From contig CAVVME010000003.1 of the NCBI GenBank assembly GCA_963749365.1, positions 496,001 through 560,000 on the forward strand: a DNA stretch of 64,000 nucleotides, in the 5' to 3' direction. Below are positions 1 to 8,134 of the stretch, piece after piece. The stretch's first letter is position 1. Each line of letters opens with the position of its first letter. Both the position numbers and the translations under genes were made by a program. The DNA comes from WHSW01 sp963749365 (GTDB taxonomy: Bacteria; Actinomycetota; Thermoleophilia; Solirubrobacterales; 70-9). The notes beneath the pieces are model-generated. The model had not been told where the DNA came from, did not search any database, and worked only from the letters and a program-made list of their open reading frames with translations.

Positions 1-1
1 C

Positions 2-829
2 AACCCGCCGATCGTGCTCCTTCACTGCTACGCGTGCTCGCTGCACTGGTGGGACCGGATCACGCCGATCCTCGCCCAGCGCCACCGGGTGATCCGGATC
101 GACCTGCTCGGACACGGAGGCTCACAGAAGCCCTCGAGCGGCTATGAGATCACGAACCAGGCGGCGCTCGTCGGTGCCGCGCTCGACCGGCTCGAGGTCC
201 AGGGCGCGATCGTCGTCGGCCATTCGATGGGCTTCTCCGTCGCCACGGCGCTCGCCGAGCAGTCGACGCAACTCGTGGATCGCCTGGTCAACATCGACGA
301 GGGGCCGAACGAGGATGCGTGCTCGCTGCCGACCCTCGCCGAGCTCGGATACGCGCCGGTGATCGGCCAGGCGATCTGGCGCCTGACCCCCGACTTCCTC
401 GTCGACGACGGCTACGCGCGGGCGTTCGCGCCCGACTACGACCTCGCCGCCGGGTTCCCGAATCCGGATCAGGTGGTCGACGACTTCCGGGCGATGACCT
501 ACACCTCGTTTCGCGAAGCAGAGCGCGAGACCGCCGAGTTCGTCGAGGAGCGGCCGCTGAACGAGCGGCTCCAGGCGGTGCCGGTGCCGCTGCTCTCGAT
601 CTTCGGCACCGAGGACCAGCTCTGCGACCCCGAGGCGTCCCAGGCGGCTTACGAAACGGTGCCCGGCGCCCGCCTCGCCGAGGTCAAGGGCGCCGGCCAC
701 TCGCCGAACGTCGAGAAGCCCCGCGAGACCGCCGCCCTGATCGAGGAGTTCGCCGCCGACGCCGGCGACGACTCGATCCCGCCACCACCGAGGAACGTCG
801 GGCAGAAGTCCGGGGACAGGAAGCAGTAA
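2..829 (+). CDS. alpha/beta-hydrolase fold protein, 5' end outside window
   Basis: The frame is open from base 2, so the N-terminus lies to the left of the window. Seen: an early strand PPIVLLHCYACSLHWWD in the oxyanion-loop position (HC where HG is usual), the nucleophile elbow GHSMGF, a late FGTEDQLCDPE strand that would carry the acid, and GAGHSPNVEKP with the likely catalytic His. This order is that of the alpha/beta-hydrolase superfamily (esterase, lipase or C-C hydrolase). The substrate cannot be told. The last 25 residues are a low-complexity polar tail (IPPPPRN onwards) unlike the fold. The gene downstream is on the opposite strand and convergent. Confidence 0.85.
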   Translation, partial: NPPIVLLHCYACSLHWWDRITPILAQRHRVIRIDLLGHGGSQKPSSGYEITNQAALVGAALDRLEVQGAIVVGHSMGFSVATALAEQSTQLVDRLVNIDEGPNEDACSLPTLAELGYAPVIGQAIWRLTPDFLVDDGYARAFAPDYDLAAGFPNPDQVVDDFRAMTYTSFREAERETAEFVEERPLNERLQAVPVPLLSIFGTEDQLCDPEASQAAYETVPGARLAEVKGAGHSPNVEKPRETAALIEEFAADAGDDSIPPPPRNVGQKSGDRKQ

Positions 830-846
830 GCGCCTACAGGCGACGC

Positions 847-1176
847 CTATTGCCAGCGACCGCCGGCTTTGGCCCAAGCTGAGAGATGATCCACGGAGCA
901 GAAGTCGTCGGGCACCCGGTGGTCACCGCGGTGGCGGACCGCGAGCACGTAGACGTCGTCGAGGGCCGCTTCGCAGTGCGCGCAGATTCGCGGCGGCGGG
1001 TCGAGGTCGAGCGGCTCGGCGAGCCCTCCCGGCTCCCAGTGGGCGCCCTGGATCGCCCACGGAACAACGTGCTCGAGGCGGCAGAAGACGGCGCGGCGCT
1101 CCCCCGCCGGCTCGTAGACCCGAAAGCCGTCGTCGGCCGCGACGCCCTCACCGCACCACGAGCAGCGCTCATTCAT
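847..1176 (-). CDS. small protein with two Cys/His zinc-finger-like halves
   Basis: 109 residues. Two halves follow the same plan: CSWCG at 5-9 then FCRLEH about 25 residues later, and CAHC near 65 then FCSVDH about 25 residues later. Each half gives Cys-x2-Cys plus Cys-x3-His, a plausible treble-clef or TRASH-like zinc site. No signal peptide or membrane segment is seen. It lies between a convergent hydrolase and a divergent dehydrogenase, so it looks monocistronic. I do not recognise a named family. Metal binding and an internal duplication are inferences from ligand spacing. Confidence 0.7.
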   Translation of the reverse strand: MNERCSWCGEGVAADDGFRVYEPAGERRAVFCRLEHVVPWAIQGAHWEPGGLAEPLDLDPPPRICAHCEAALDDVYVLAVRHRGDHRVPDDFCSVDHLSAWAKAGGRWQ

Positions 1177-1181
1177 GCGGA

Positions 1182-1187
1182 TAGATT
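1182..1187 (+). promoter_or_regulatory. putative -10 element (TAGATT) of the dehydrogenase gene
   Basis: TAGATT fits the actinobacterial TANNNT -10 form and lies 9 nt before the ATG at 1197. Transcription would start a few bases before the start codon, leaving almost no leader. No clear ribosome-binding site is present. Confidence 0.4.
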
Positions 1188-1196
1188 CCGAAACCC

Positions 1197-2252
1197 ATGG
1201 CTTCGCTGAGGATAGTCGCGCTCGAGGGCGACCAGACCGGCCAGGAGCTGCTCGAGCAGGCGCTGCGGGTGCTCGACCCGGCGCTGCTCGGGACCGAGCT
1301 CGAGATCATCCGCTTCGACCTCTCGCTCGCGAACCGGCGCGCGACCGAGAACCGGGTTTGCGCCGAGGCCGCGGAGGCGATGCTCGAGACCGGATTCGGG
1401 ATCAAGGCCGCGACGATCACCCCGGAGGGCGCCGACGACGTCGGCAGCCCGAACCGGATCCTGCGCGAAGCGATCGGCGGCAAGGTGATCGTCCGCACCG
1501 GGCGCCGGATCCCGGGCGTGACCCCGGTCGCCGGCATTCACCACCCGATCTCGGTCTGCCGGATGGCGGTCGGCGACGCCTACGGCGCGAAGGAGAGCCG
1601 TGAGGCGGAGGGCGACGACGAGATCGCCTTGCGAGTGGAGCGCATCCGCCGCTCGGACTGCCGAGCCGTGGCCGAGTACTCGTTTCGCGAGGCGGCACGG
1701 ATCGGCGGCAAGGTCTACGGCGGGCCGAAATGGACGGTCAGCCCGGTCTACGAAGGGATGCTGAAGGAGGAGATCGACGCGGCCGCCGAGCGTCATCCCG
1801 AGGTCGTCTACGAGCCGGTGCTGATCGACGCGATGCTCGCCGGCCTGATCGGCGGCGCCGTCACCGACGCCCTCGTGATCCCGTGCCTGAACCGCGACGG
1901 CGACCTGCTCTCAGACCTCGTCCTGCCGCTGTTCGGCTCGATCGCCGGCGCGGAGTCGGTCCTGCTGGCGCTCGACCCCGAGCTGCGCCCGCTGGTCGCG
2001 ATGGCCGAAGCGCCGCACGGGACCGCGCCGGCGCTCGAGGGCAAGGACCTCGCCAACCCGATGGCGATGATCCTCGCCGCCGCCGCGCTGCTCCACTACG
2101 CGGAGCGCGAGCAGGCGGCGCGGGCGGTCCAGGAGAGCGTGATCGAGACGGTCGCATCGGGGATCCGGACCCCGGACCTCGGCGGTCACGCCGGGACGAT
2201 CGAGTTCACAGACGCGGTCGTGGCACTGATCGGGCGCAAGCTCGAAGTCTGA
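1197..2252 (+). CDS. divergent isocitrate/isopropylmalate dehydrogenase family protein
   Basis: 351 residues, the usual length for beta-decarboxylating dehydrogenases. Family marks: an N-terminal LEGDQTGQELL loop (normally PGDGIG), RDGDLLSD at about 222-229 matching the metal-binding GDxxSD motif, and EAPHGTAPALEGKDLANPMA at about 263-282 matching the NAD(P)-binding HGSAPD..GKG.ANP segment. Normally conserved parts are altered: the substrate arginine region reads VRTGRRIPG, the KAN(I/V) lysine region reads PKWTVSP, and VDNMA reads LIDAML. It is therefore not a standard Icd or LeuB; a true leuB lies at 32355-33437. The substrate is unknown. The ATG is supported by a -10 box just upstream. Confidence 0.75.
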   Translation: MASLRIVALEGDQTGQELLEQALRVLDPALLGTELEIIRFDLSLANRRATENRVCAEAAEAMLETGFGIKAATITPEGADDVGSPNRILREAIGGKVIVRTGRRIPGVTPVAGIHHPISVCRMAVGDAYGAKESREAEGDDEIALRVERIRRSDCRAVAEYSFREAARIGGKVYGGPKWTVSPVYEGMLKEEIDAAAERHPEVVYEPVLIDAMLAGLIGGAVTDALVIPCLNRDGDLLSDLVLPLFGSIAGAESVLLALDPELRPLVAMAEAPHGTAPALEGKDLANPMAMILAAAALLHYAEREQAARAVQESVIETVASGIRTPDLGGHAGTIEFTDAVVALIGRKLEV

Positions 2253-2273
2253 TCCGTGATCGGCGATCGCGGA

Positions 2274-2279
2274 TAGGAT
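2274..2279 (+). promoter_or_regulatory. putative -10 element (TAGGAT) of the liv operon
   Basis: TAGGAT fits TANNNT and ends 10 nt before the livH ATG at 2290, again implying a very short or absent 5' leader. I see no convincing -35. Confidence 0.4.
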
Positions 2280-2289
2280 CGCGGCGGGT

Positions 2290-3459
2290 ATGGAGGCTGG
2301 ACAGCTAGCCGGCGAGCGAAACCTGGTGCTGAGCGAGCGTTTCGCGAACGCGGCCGATCGCTTCAGCCATGGGCCGGGCTGGGTAAAGGCCGCCGCCGGG
2401 GTTTTCCTGCTCGACCTGGTGCTGGTGCTCGCCGACCGCTTGCCCGACTCGATCGGCGAATGGGCGCTCCTGCTCGTGATCTTCGCCGCGACGGTCGCTG
2501 CGATCACGCGACTGGAAGCCAACCCGGCCGGGATCGCGGTCGTGGTCCTGGCCAACATCGTCGCCGTGCTGGTCCTCTACCACGGCGTTCACGAGGTCTC
2601 CCAGCGCGGGCTCAACGGCCTCTCCCTGGGCGCTATCTACGCGCTCGGGGCCGTCGGGCTGACACTCGTCTACGGGATCCTGCGGCTGGTCAACTTCGCC
2701 CACGGCGACTTCCTCACCTTCGGTGCCTACATGGCGTACTTGGTGAACGTCACCTGGGAGCTGCCGCTGGTGCTCGGCATCGCCTTCGCGATCGCGACCA
2801 CCGCCCTGCTCGGGATCCTGCTGGAGAAGGTGATGTGGGCGCCGATGCGCGGGCGCGGCGCGGGCATGCTGCAGCTGCTGCTGATGACGATCGGGCTCGC
2901 CTTTGTGATCCGGTACGGGATCCAGTTCGTCTGGGGCACCGAGCTGCGCCAGCTCGACGTCAACACGACCGACACCGTCAACTTCCTCGACCTGCGCATC
3001 GGCCGCACGCAGCTGATCGTGGTCGTCGTCGGCTTCGCGACCCTGATCGCGACCGGGCTGATGCTGCGGATGACCCTGCTCGGCAAGCGGATGCGGGCGC
3101 TGTCGGACGACCTCGACCTCGCCGAGACGTCGGGCATCAACACCGGGCGGATCATCCTCTACACCTGGGTGTTCGCCGCCGGGTTGGCGGGGCTCGCCGG
3201 GGTCTTCGCCGGCGCGCTCACCCAGCTGCAACCCGAGCTCGGCTTCGAGCTCCTGCTGCCGATCTTCGCGGCCGTCGTCCTGGGCGGGATCGGCAATGCG
3301 TTCGGTGCGCTCGCGGCGGGAATCGTGCTCGGCGTCGTCATCGAATGGTCGACCTTCATGGTCGCTCCGGGTCTCAAGCTGGCGGTCGGGTTCCTGATCT
3401 TGATCATCGTGCTGGTCATCCGGCCGCAGGGGATCTTCGGCCAGGCAAGGGCGGTATGA
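2290..3459 (+). CDS. livH: branched-chain amino-acid ABC transporter permease LivH
   Basis: 389 residues, longer than the usual roughly 300 because of an N-terminal extension with two or three extra hydrophobic segments (residues 1-100). The LivH core then starts at GLNGLSLGAIYALGAVGLTL and includes LVNFAHGDFLTFGAY and the cytoplasmic coupling region MRALSDDLDLAETSGIN, typical of the LivH permease family. It would form the membrane channel with LivM. First gene of a tight operon; its TGA overlaps the livM ATG (ATGA). Confidence 0.92.
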   Translation: MEAGQLAGERNLVLSERFANAADRFSHGPGWVKAAAGVFLLDLVLVLADRLPDSIGEWALLLVIFAATVAAITRLEANPAGIAVVVLANIVAVLVLYHGVHEVSQRGLNGLSLGAIYALGAVGLTLVYGILRLVNFAHGDFLTFGAYMAYLVNVTWELPLVLGIAFAIATTALLGILLEKVMWAPMRGRGAGMLQLLLMTIGLAFVIRYGIQFVWGTELRQLDVNTTDTVNFLDLRIGRTQLIVVVVGFATLIATGLMLRMTLLGKRMRALSDDLDLAETSGINTGRIILYTWVFAAGLAGLAGVFAGALTQLQPELGFELLLPIFAAVVLGGIGNAFGALAAGIVLGVVIEWSTFMVAPGLKLAVGFLILIIVLVIRPQGIFGQARAV

Positions 3460-4439
3460 GCGACCCGGTCGAGATCTTCCAGCTCGCGGTCTCGCTTGAG
3501 GCGTTCACCGACCTCGAGTTCTGGACCTCGGTCGGGGTGATCGCCGGCATTTTCGCCGTCTTCTCGACCGGCTTGCAGATGAACGTCGGCTTCACCGGGA
3601 TCCAGAACTTCGGCCAGGTCGGGTTCATGGCGATCGGCGCTTACACGATGGCCATCCTCACCGCCGAAGAGGGAATGAACTTCTGGCTCTCGCTGCCGAT
3701 CGCGGTCGCGGTCGCGGTCGGCTTCGGGCTGATCATCGGGCTGCCCTCGCTGCGGCTGCGCGCCGACTACTTCGCGATCGTCACGATCGCAGCGGCGGAG
3801 GCGATCCGGCTGGTCGCGCTCAACGCCCGCGACCTCACCAACGGCGCCCAGGGGATCTTCGGCTTTGACGACAGCTGGGACTCGATCTCGGAGTCGATCG
3901 AGACCTTCATCGTCGACCTCGGGTGGACCGATGTCCCGGCGCTCTTTCCCCTGTTCCTCGTCACCTGGGGCCTGGCGATCCTGTTGATGTTCACGTTCAC
4001 CCGGGTCCAGCGCACGCCCTGGGGGCGGGTGCTGCGCGCGGTGCGCGAGGACGAGGACGCGGCCCGCGCGCTGGGCAAGAACGCGTTCTCGTACAAGCTC
4101 CAGTCGCTGGCGATTGCGGCGACAACCGGCGCCCTCGCCGGCTTCCTGCTCGCGCTCAACCTGAAGTTCGTCGTCCCCGACGAGTTCCAGCCGCTGGTCA
4201 CCTTCACCGGCTACGTCGTTCTCCTGCTCGGCGGCCTGGCCAACTACTGGGGCGTGGCGATCGGCGCGATCATCATGTGGACGGTGCTCGAGGGACTGCG
4301 CTTCCTCGAGCTGCCGTTGTCGGAGACGAAGATCGCCGCGCTCCGGTTCATCATCCTCGGCCTCGTGCTCATCGGGCTGATGGCCTTCCGGCCCCAGGGC
4401 GCGTTCGGCAAGCGGGAGGAGATGGTTCTCGGTGACTGA
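3456..4439 (+). CDS. livM: branched-chain amino-acid ABC transporter permease LivM
   Basis: 327 residues, mostly hydrophobic helices. The second permease of the HAAT-type importer is recognised by LQMNVGFTGIQNFGQVGFMAI, GLPSLRLRADYFAIVTIAAAE and the coupling helix RAVREDEDAARALGKNAF. The start at 3456 is chosen over longer upstream reading because the ATG overlaps the livH stop by four bases. It overlaps livG by 8 bases, so the permeases and ATPases are translationally coupled. Confidence 0.93.
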   Translation: MSDPVEIFQLAVSLEAFTDLEFWTSVGVIAGIFAVFSTGLQMNVGFTGIQNFGQVGFMAIGAYTMAILTAEEGMNFWLSLPIAVAVAVGFGLIIGLPSLRLRADYFAIVTIAAAEAIRLVALNARDLTNGAQGIFGFDDSWDSISESIETFIVDLGWTDVPALFPLFLVTWGLAILLMFTFTRVQRTPWGRVLRAVREDEDAARALGKNAFSYKLQSLAIAATTGALAGFLLALNLKFVVPDEFQPLVTFTGYVVLLLGGLANYWGVAIGAIIMWTVLEGLRFLELPLSETKIAALRFIILGLVLIGLMAFRPQGAFGKREEMVLGD

Positions 4440-5235
4440 CGGCGACGGCAACGGCGCACGGTCGATCTTCAAGGCCGAGGGGATCGTCAAGCGCTTCGGC
4501 GGGATCCGGGCGGTCGACGGCGCGACCCTTACCGTGGGCGAGCGCTCGATCACGGCGCTGATCGGGCCCAACGGCGCCGGCAAGACCACCTTCTTCAACT
4601 TGATCACCGGCTTCTACCGGCCCGACAGGGGCCGGGCGGTGTTCGACGGGCGCGAGGTGCAGGGACGGCCCCCGTACGTGATCGCCCGCATGGGGATGGT
4701 GCGCACCTTCCAGATCACCAAGGCGCTGGCGCGGATGCCGGTGATCGACAACATGATGCTCGCCGCGCCCGACCAGCCGGGCGAGCGGCTCTCCAACGTC
4801 GTCTTCCGGCCGCTTCAGTGGCGGCACCGGGAGGCCGAGGTCCGCGACCAGGCGATGGAGCTGCTCGACGTCTTCAACCTCACCCCGCTCGCCGACGACT
4901 ACGCCGGGACGCTCTCCGGGGGCCAGCGAAAGCTGCTCGAGCTCGCGCGAGCGCTGATGGCCCGGCCGCGGCTACTGCTGCTCGACGAGCCGATGGCGGG
5001 AATCAACCCGACCCTGGGCAGGCGACTGCTCGACCACATGCAGCGGCTGCGGACCGAGGACGGGGTCACGTTCCTGTTCATCGAGCACGACATGGACGTG
5101 GTCATGCAGCACTCCGACCGGGTGATCGTGATGGCGGAGGGGGCCGTGATCGCCGAGGGCGAACCCCACGAGGTCCGCTCCGACCAGGCGGTAATCGCCG
5201 CCTACCTCGGCGGTGGCAGCGGAGCATCCTCGTGA
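4432..5235 (+). CDS. livG: branched-chain amino-acid ABC transporter ATP-binding protein LivG
   Basis: 267 residues from a GTG that overlaps the end of livM. Walker A is GPNGAGKTT, the ABC signature is LSGGQRKLLELARAL, Walker B is RLLLLDEPMAGINP and the switch histidine is in FIEHDMD. The insert with ARMGMVRTFQITKAL is characteristic of LivG. It hydrolyses ATP on the cytoplasmic face to drive import. Its stop overlaps the livF GTG. Confidence 0.94.
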   Translation: MTDGDGNGARSIFKAEGIVKRFGGIRAVDGATLTVGERSITALIGPNGAGKTTFFNLITGFYRPDRGRAVFDGREVQGRPPYVIARMGMVRTFQITKALARMPVIDNMMLAAPDQPGERLSNVVFRPLQWRHREAEVRDQAMELLDVFNLTPLADDYAGTLSGGQRKLLELARALMARPRLLLLDEPMAGINPTLGRRLLDHMQRLRTEDGVTFLFIEHDMDVVMQHSDRVIVMAEGAVIAEGEPHEVRSDQAVIAAYLGGGSGASS

Positions 5236-6008
5236 GCGCCGAGACCGACAAGGTGGTGCTGAGCACCGACGGCGTGATCGCCGGCTACATCCCCGAGGCC
5301 GACATCCTCAACGGCGTCTCGATCAACGTCCGCGAGGGCGAGATCGTCACCATCGTCGGGCCCAACGGAGCGGGCAAGTCGACCTTGATCAAGACGATCT
5401 TCGGCCTCCTGCATCCGCGCGAAGGGCGGATCGAGTTCCGTGGGCAGGAGATCGCGGGTCGCCGGCCTCACGACATCACCCGCCTCGGCCTCTCCTACGT
5501 GCCCCAGCTCGACAACGTGTTCAAGAGCCTGACCGTGGAGGAGAACCTGGAGATGGGCTCGCTCGACCGCTCGCGAACGGCGGACCAGAAGGAGCTCATG
5601 TACGAGCTCTTCCCGCGGCTGGGCGAGCGCCGCACGCAGGCCGCCGGGACGATGAGCGGCGGCGAGCGCCAGATGGTGGCGATGGCGAAGGCGCTGATGC
5701 CGGACCCGCACGTGCTCCTGCTCGACGAGCCCTCCGCCGGCCTGGCGCCGGCGTTCGTCGACGCGATCTTCGAGAAGACCCGCGAGGTCAACCGGTCCGG
5801 GGTGACCGTGATGATGGTCGAGCAGAACGCGCGCCGGGCGCTGGCGATGTCAGACCGCGGCTACGTGCTCGACCTCGGCAAGGACCGCTTCACCGGCCCG
5901 GGCCAGGAGCTGCTCGATGACCCCAAGGTCGCCGAGCTCTACCTCGGCGGGACCGCTCGGATCGACCGCGCCGAGGCCGCTGCGCGAGACGAGGCGGCCG
6001 GGGACTGA
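5232..6008 (+). CDS. livF: branched-chain amino-acid ABC transporter ATP-binding protein LivF
   Basis: 258 residues. The GTG at 5232 overlaps the livG stop (GTGA), which fixes the start. Walker A GPNGAGKST, signature MSGGERQMVAMAKAL, Walker B VLLLDEPSAGLAP and the switch region MMVEQNARRAL identify the second ATPase. LivF subunits are shorter and end with a LYLGG motif, seen here near the C-terminus. Last gene of the operon; livK lies convergently 46 bp away with no obvious terminator hairpin between. Confidence 0.94.
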   Translation: MSAETDKVVLSTDGVIAGYIPEADILNGVSINVREGEIVTIVGPNGAGKSTLIKTIFGLLHPREGRIEFRGQEIAGRRPHDITRLGLSYVPQLDNVFKSLTVEENLEMGSLDRSRTADQKELMYELFPRLGERRTQAAGTMSGGERQMVAMAKALMPDPHVLLLDEPSAGLAPAFVDAIFEKTREVNRSGVTVMMVEQNARRALAMSDRGYVLDLGKDRFTGPGQELLDDPKVAELYLGGTARIDRAEAAARDEAAGD

Positions 6009-6054
6009 GTCCCCGACCGCCCTGACTCACGTCGTCAGCCCGGTTCGACTACGG

Positions 6055-7362
6055 CTACTCGGCTTGTTCCTCGGCGGGAATCTGCTCGCCGAACGTCTCG
6101 AACCCCTTCTCCGTCACCTCGTAGGTGTCATAGACACCGACGGTGGGATCGCCGTTCTCGTCGAGATCAATCTCGCCCGACGCTCCGACATAGTCGATGT
6201 CGTCGCCGTTCTGCAGCGCCTCGATCGCCTCGGGGAGCTGCTCCCAGCTGTAGCTGTCACCCGGCGGGCCGGTGATGTCCTGTAGCGCGGCCGCCATGTC
6301 GGCGCCCTCGGTCGAGCCGGCGGCAACGGCCGCCAGGTAGCAGAGGATCACGGCGTCGAAGTTCTGGCCGTCGAACGTCTGACGATCGACGTCCTTCGGC
6401 TCAGAGTCGTTCCACAGTTGATCGAATGCCTCAGCGGACTCGCCCTCGGTCGGAGTGCCGGGTGCGGTGCCCCGGAGGCCGAGGGTTGCGTCATCGCCGG
6501 CGTCGGGCAGGGCGCTTGTCGCCAGCCCGTCGGTGATGAACGTCTTCTCGGTATCGAACTCGCCCGTCCTGACGAGCGCGGGCCCGACCTTGTTGTAGGT
6601 CTCCGGGAAGTCGATGATCACGATGCCGTCCGGATTACCGGAAACGATCTGATCGGCCTCGGTGTCATAGCTCGGCAGGTCGATGTCATACACGATCGCC
6701 TCTCCAATCTCACCACCGAGTGCCTCCCAGGCGGTAGTGAACTGGTCGGTAAAGCCGGTGCCATACGCATCGTTGCGAGCGCCGATGTTGATCGTCTTGC
6801 CCTCAGCGCCGCCGAGGCTTTTATCGACCAGGTCGGCAAGCGCCGGGCCTTGGAGGTTGTCAGCCGGGGGCGTCCGGTTGACCAACCCGTCGTCGTCGAG
6901 CTCGGTGAGCACCGTACCCGTCGCCGATGGCGAGATCAGCGGGACCTCTTCGGGGATCGACACGGACTCGGCGCTCGGGACCACGTCGGCGGAGCCCCAG
7001 GGGCCGGCGATGCAACTCGCGCCGTCGGACGTTGCCAGCTTGCGCTGAGCCTGCACGGCGCATTGCGGATCGGCCGCGCCGCAGTTGTCCTCCTTGACGG
7101 CCTCGATCGTGTGGTCGGCGCCGACCTCCTCGATCGCGGCGTTGATCTCCGAGATCGCCAGGTCCGCGGCCTTCTCGCCTGGCGGACCGAAGTCCGCGAG
7201 GTCGCCACTGAGCGGGAGCGAGACGCCAATCGTCATATCGAGCGAAGTCTCGCCGCCGCCTCCATTGCCACTGTCATCCTCGTCGTCATCGCCGCAGGCG
7301 GCGAGCCCGAACGACAAGCCGGCGACCACAAGGGGCAGCAGGACCAGCTTGATCCCTCTCAT
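6055..7362 (-). CDS. livK: branched-chain amino-acid ABC transporter substrate-binding lipoprotein
   Basis: 435 residues. A lipoprotein signal peptide (MRGIKLVLLPLVVAGLSFGLAACG) ends at the lipobox LAAC, followed by an acidic Asp/Gly-rich linker. The mature part begins MTIGVSLPLSGDLADFG, typical of periplasmic-binding-protein fold type I receptors of the Leu/Ile/Val family. In an actinobacterium it would be anchored to the membrane outer face and feed LivHMGF. A purine-rich ribosome-binding site (GAGAGGAGAG) precedes the ATG. It has its own promoter region, so receptor and transporter are transcribed toward each other. Confidence 0.9.
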   Translation of the reverse strand: MRGIKLVLLPLVVAGLSFGLAACGDDDEDDSGNGGGGETSLDMTIGVSLPLSGDLADFGPPGEKAADLAISEINAAIEEVGADHTIEAVKEDNCGAADPQCAVQAQRKLATSDGASCIAGPWGSADVVPSAESVSIPEEVPLISPSATGTVLTELDDDGLVNRTPPADNLQGPALADLVDKSLGGAEGKTINIGARNDAYGTGFTDQFTTAWEALGGEIGEAIVYDIDLPSYDTEADQIVSGNPDGIVIIDFPETYNKVGPALVRTGEFDTEKTFITDGLATSALPDAGDDATLGLRGTAPGTPTEGESAEAFDQLWNDSEPKDVDRQTFDGQNFDAVILCYLAAVAAGSTEGADMAAALQDITGPPGDSYSWEQLPEAIEALQNGDDIDYVGASGEIDLDENGDPTVGVYDTYEVTEKGFETFGEQIPAEEQAE

Positions 7363-7454
7363 GAACTCTCCTCTCTCGGAAACACGTCGGGCTACTCCAA
7401 CCCGCTAGCTCATTCCTATCAGGATCGGCGTGGGAAGCGCAACCCAGCGCGCCG

Positions 7455-7473
7455 GTTCGGCAAGCAGCCGAAC
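7455..7473 (-). terminator. short perfect hairpin after the lipoprotein gene
   Basis: GTTCGGC and GCCGAAC form a perfect 7-bp stem around a 5-nt loop, 16 nt beyond the stop of the minus-strand lipoprotein gene. No T-run follows, so this is a candidate terminator or mRNA 3' structure rather than a proven intrinsic terminator. It also lies in the livK leader. Confidence 0.35.
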
Positions 7474-7488
7474 ATGCCGGGCGCCGCC

Positions 7489-7948
7489 CTATACGGAGCT
7501 TCCGGGGGCTGGCTCGTCAGCGGGGACTACGCGCCGCCATTCGACGATCTCGCCGTCCTCGATCACGAACGCGGTCTGCGCCGTCTCGCCGGTGCCCTCG
7601 CCGCAGTCACCGGGGCCCGGACGCTCGGTGAGGGTGAAGGTGGCGATCACGAAGCCTCCCTCCGGGGTCGCGTTGGTGAGCTCGGCCCCGCAGGGAAGCG
7701 AGGCGTTGAACAGCTTCGCGTCGGCGAGGTCGCGGATCCGGAGCGGCACCGACCCGTTCTGGGCGACGCTGGGGATGGCGAAGAACCGTGCCGCGGCGTC
7801 GACGTCGCCCTCGCGTAGGGCCGTCGCCCACTCGTCGATCACCGTCGCCTCGGCTGGATCGGCGCCGCCGGGGATCTCGGGATCGGTGTCACCGCAGGCG
7901 ACGAACGCGAGCGATCACGAGCAGGCACGAAACTAGGAGGCTCTTCAC
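7489..7948 (-). CDS. small lipoprotein, frame broken by a +1 shift in the signal peptide
   Basis: From a GTG at 7948 the frame reads VKSLLVSCLLVI, a good signal-peptide start. It then needs a +1 shift (skip one base within about 7906-7913) to continue as LAFVACGDTDPEIPGG, a clear lipobox (VAC-G) and linker, and into about 130 residues with WATALREGDVDAAARFF and two Cys (SLPCG, GDCGEG). Without the shift the first frame stops after the signal peptide, and the second has no start until a GTG at 7842 inside the mature part. The helical ALREGDVDAAARFF segment resembles NTF2/SnoaL-like lipoproteins, but I cannot name a function. Mutation, sequence error and recoding are all possible. Confidence 0.6.
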
Positions 7949-8005
7949 CGGTCGAGTATGGCTGGGCTGGTGTCGGCGGGTCTCGGCGCAGGCACCCCGG
8001 CCCGC

Positions 8006-8050
8006 CGAACTTCGAGTTGACCCCCATATACGTCGTCAACTCGTAGTTCG
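8006..8050. repeat. long inverted repeat between the lipoprotein gene and imuB
   Basis: Arms CGAACTTCGAGTTGAC and GTCAACTCGTAGTTCG (16 nt, one T-T mismatch) flank a 13-nt centre that contains CATATACG. The element sits about 60 bp upstream of the minus-strand lipoprotein start and 64 bp upstream of the imuB LexA box. It has no T-run. A protein-binding operator or an RNA hairpin is possible. Confidence 0.6.
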
Positions 8051-8113
8051 CGCGACTCGGGCGCCGGATATTGCTTGCGGGTGAATCCCGCTTGACATCA
8101 TCGCCAACCTATA

Positions 8114-8127
8114 CGAACATATGTTCG
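8114..8127. promoter_or_regulatory. LexA (SOS) box upstream of imuB
   Basis: CGAACATATGTTCG is a perfect palindrome matching the Gram-positive/actinobacterial LexA operator CGAAC-N4-GTTCG. It ends 7 nt before the imuB ATG, so bound LexA would block initiation. A TTGACA lies at 8092-8097, but no well-spaced -10 is evident. Confidence 0.88.
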
Positions 8128-8134
8128 CTCTCCG

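Noticed and set aside
6009..6054. A bidirectional terminator between livF and livK
   Set aside because: The 46-bp gap shows no convincing stem or T-run in either direction.
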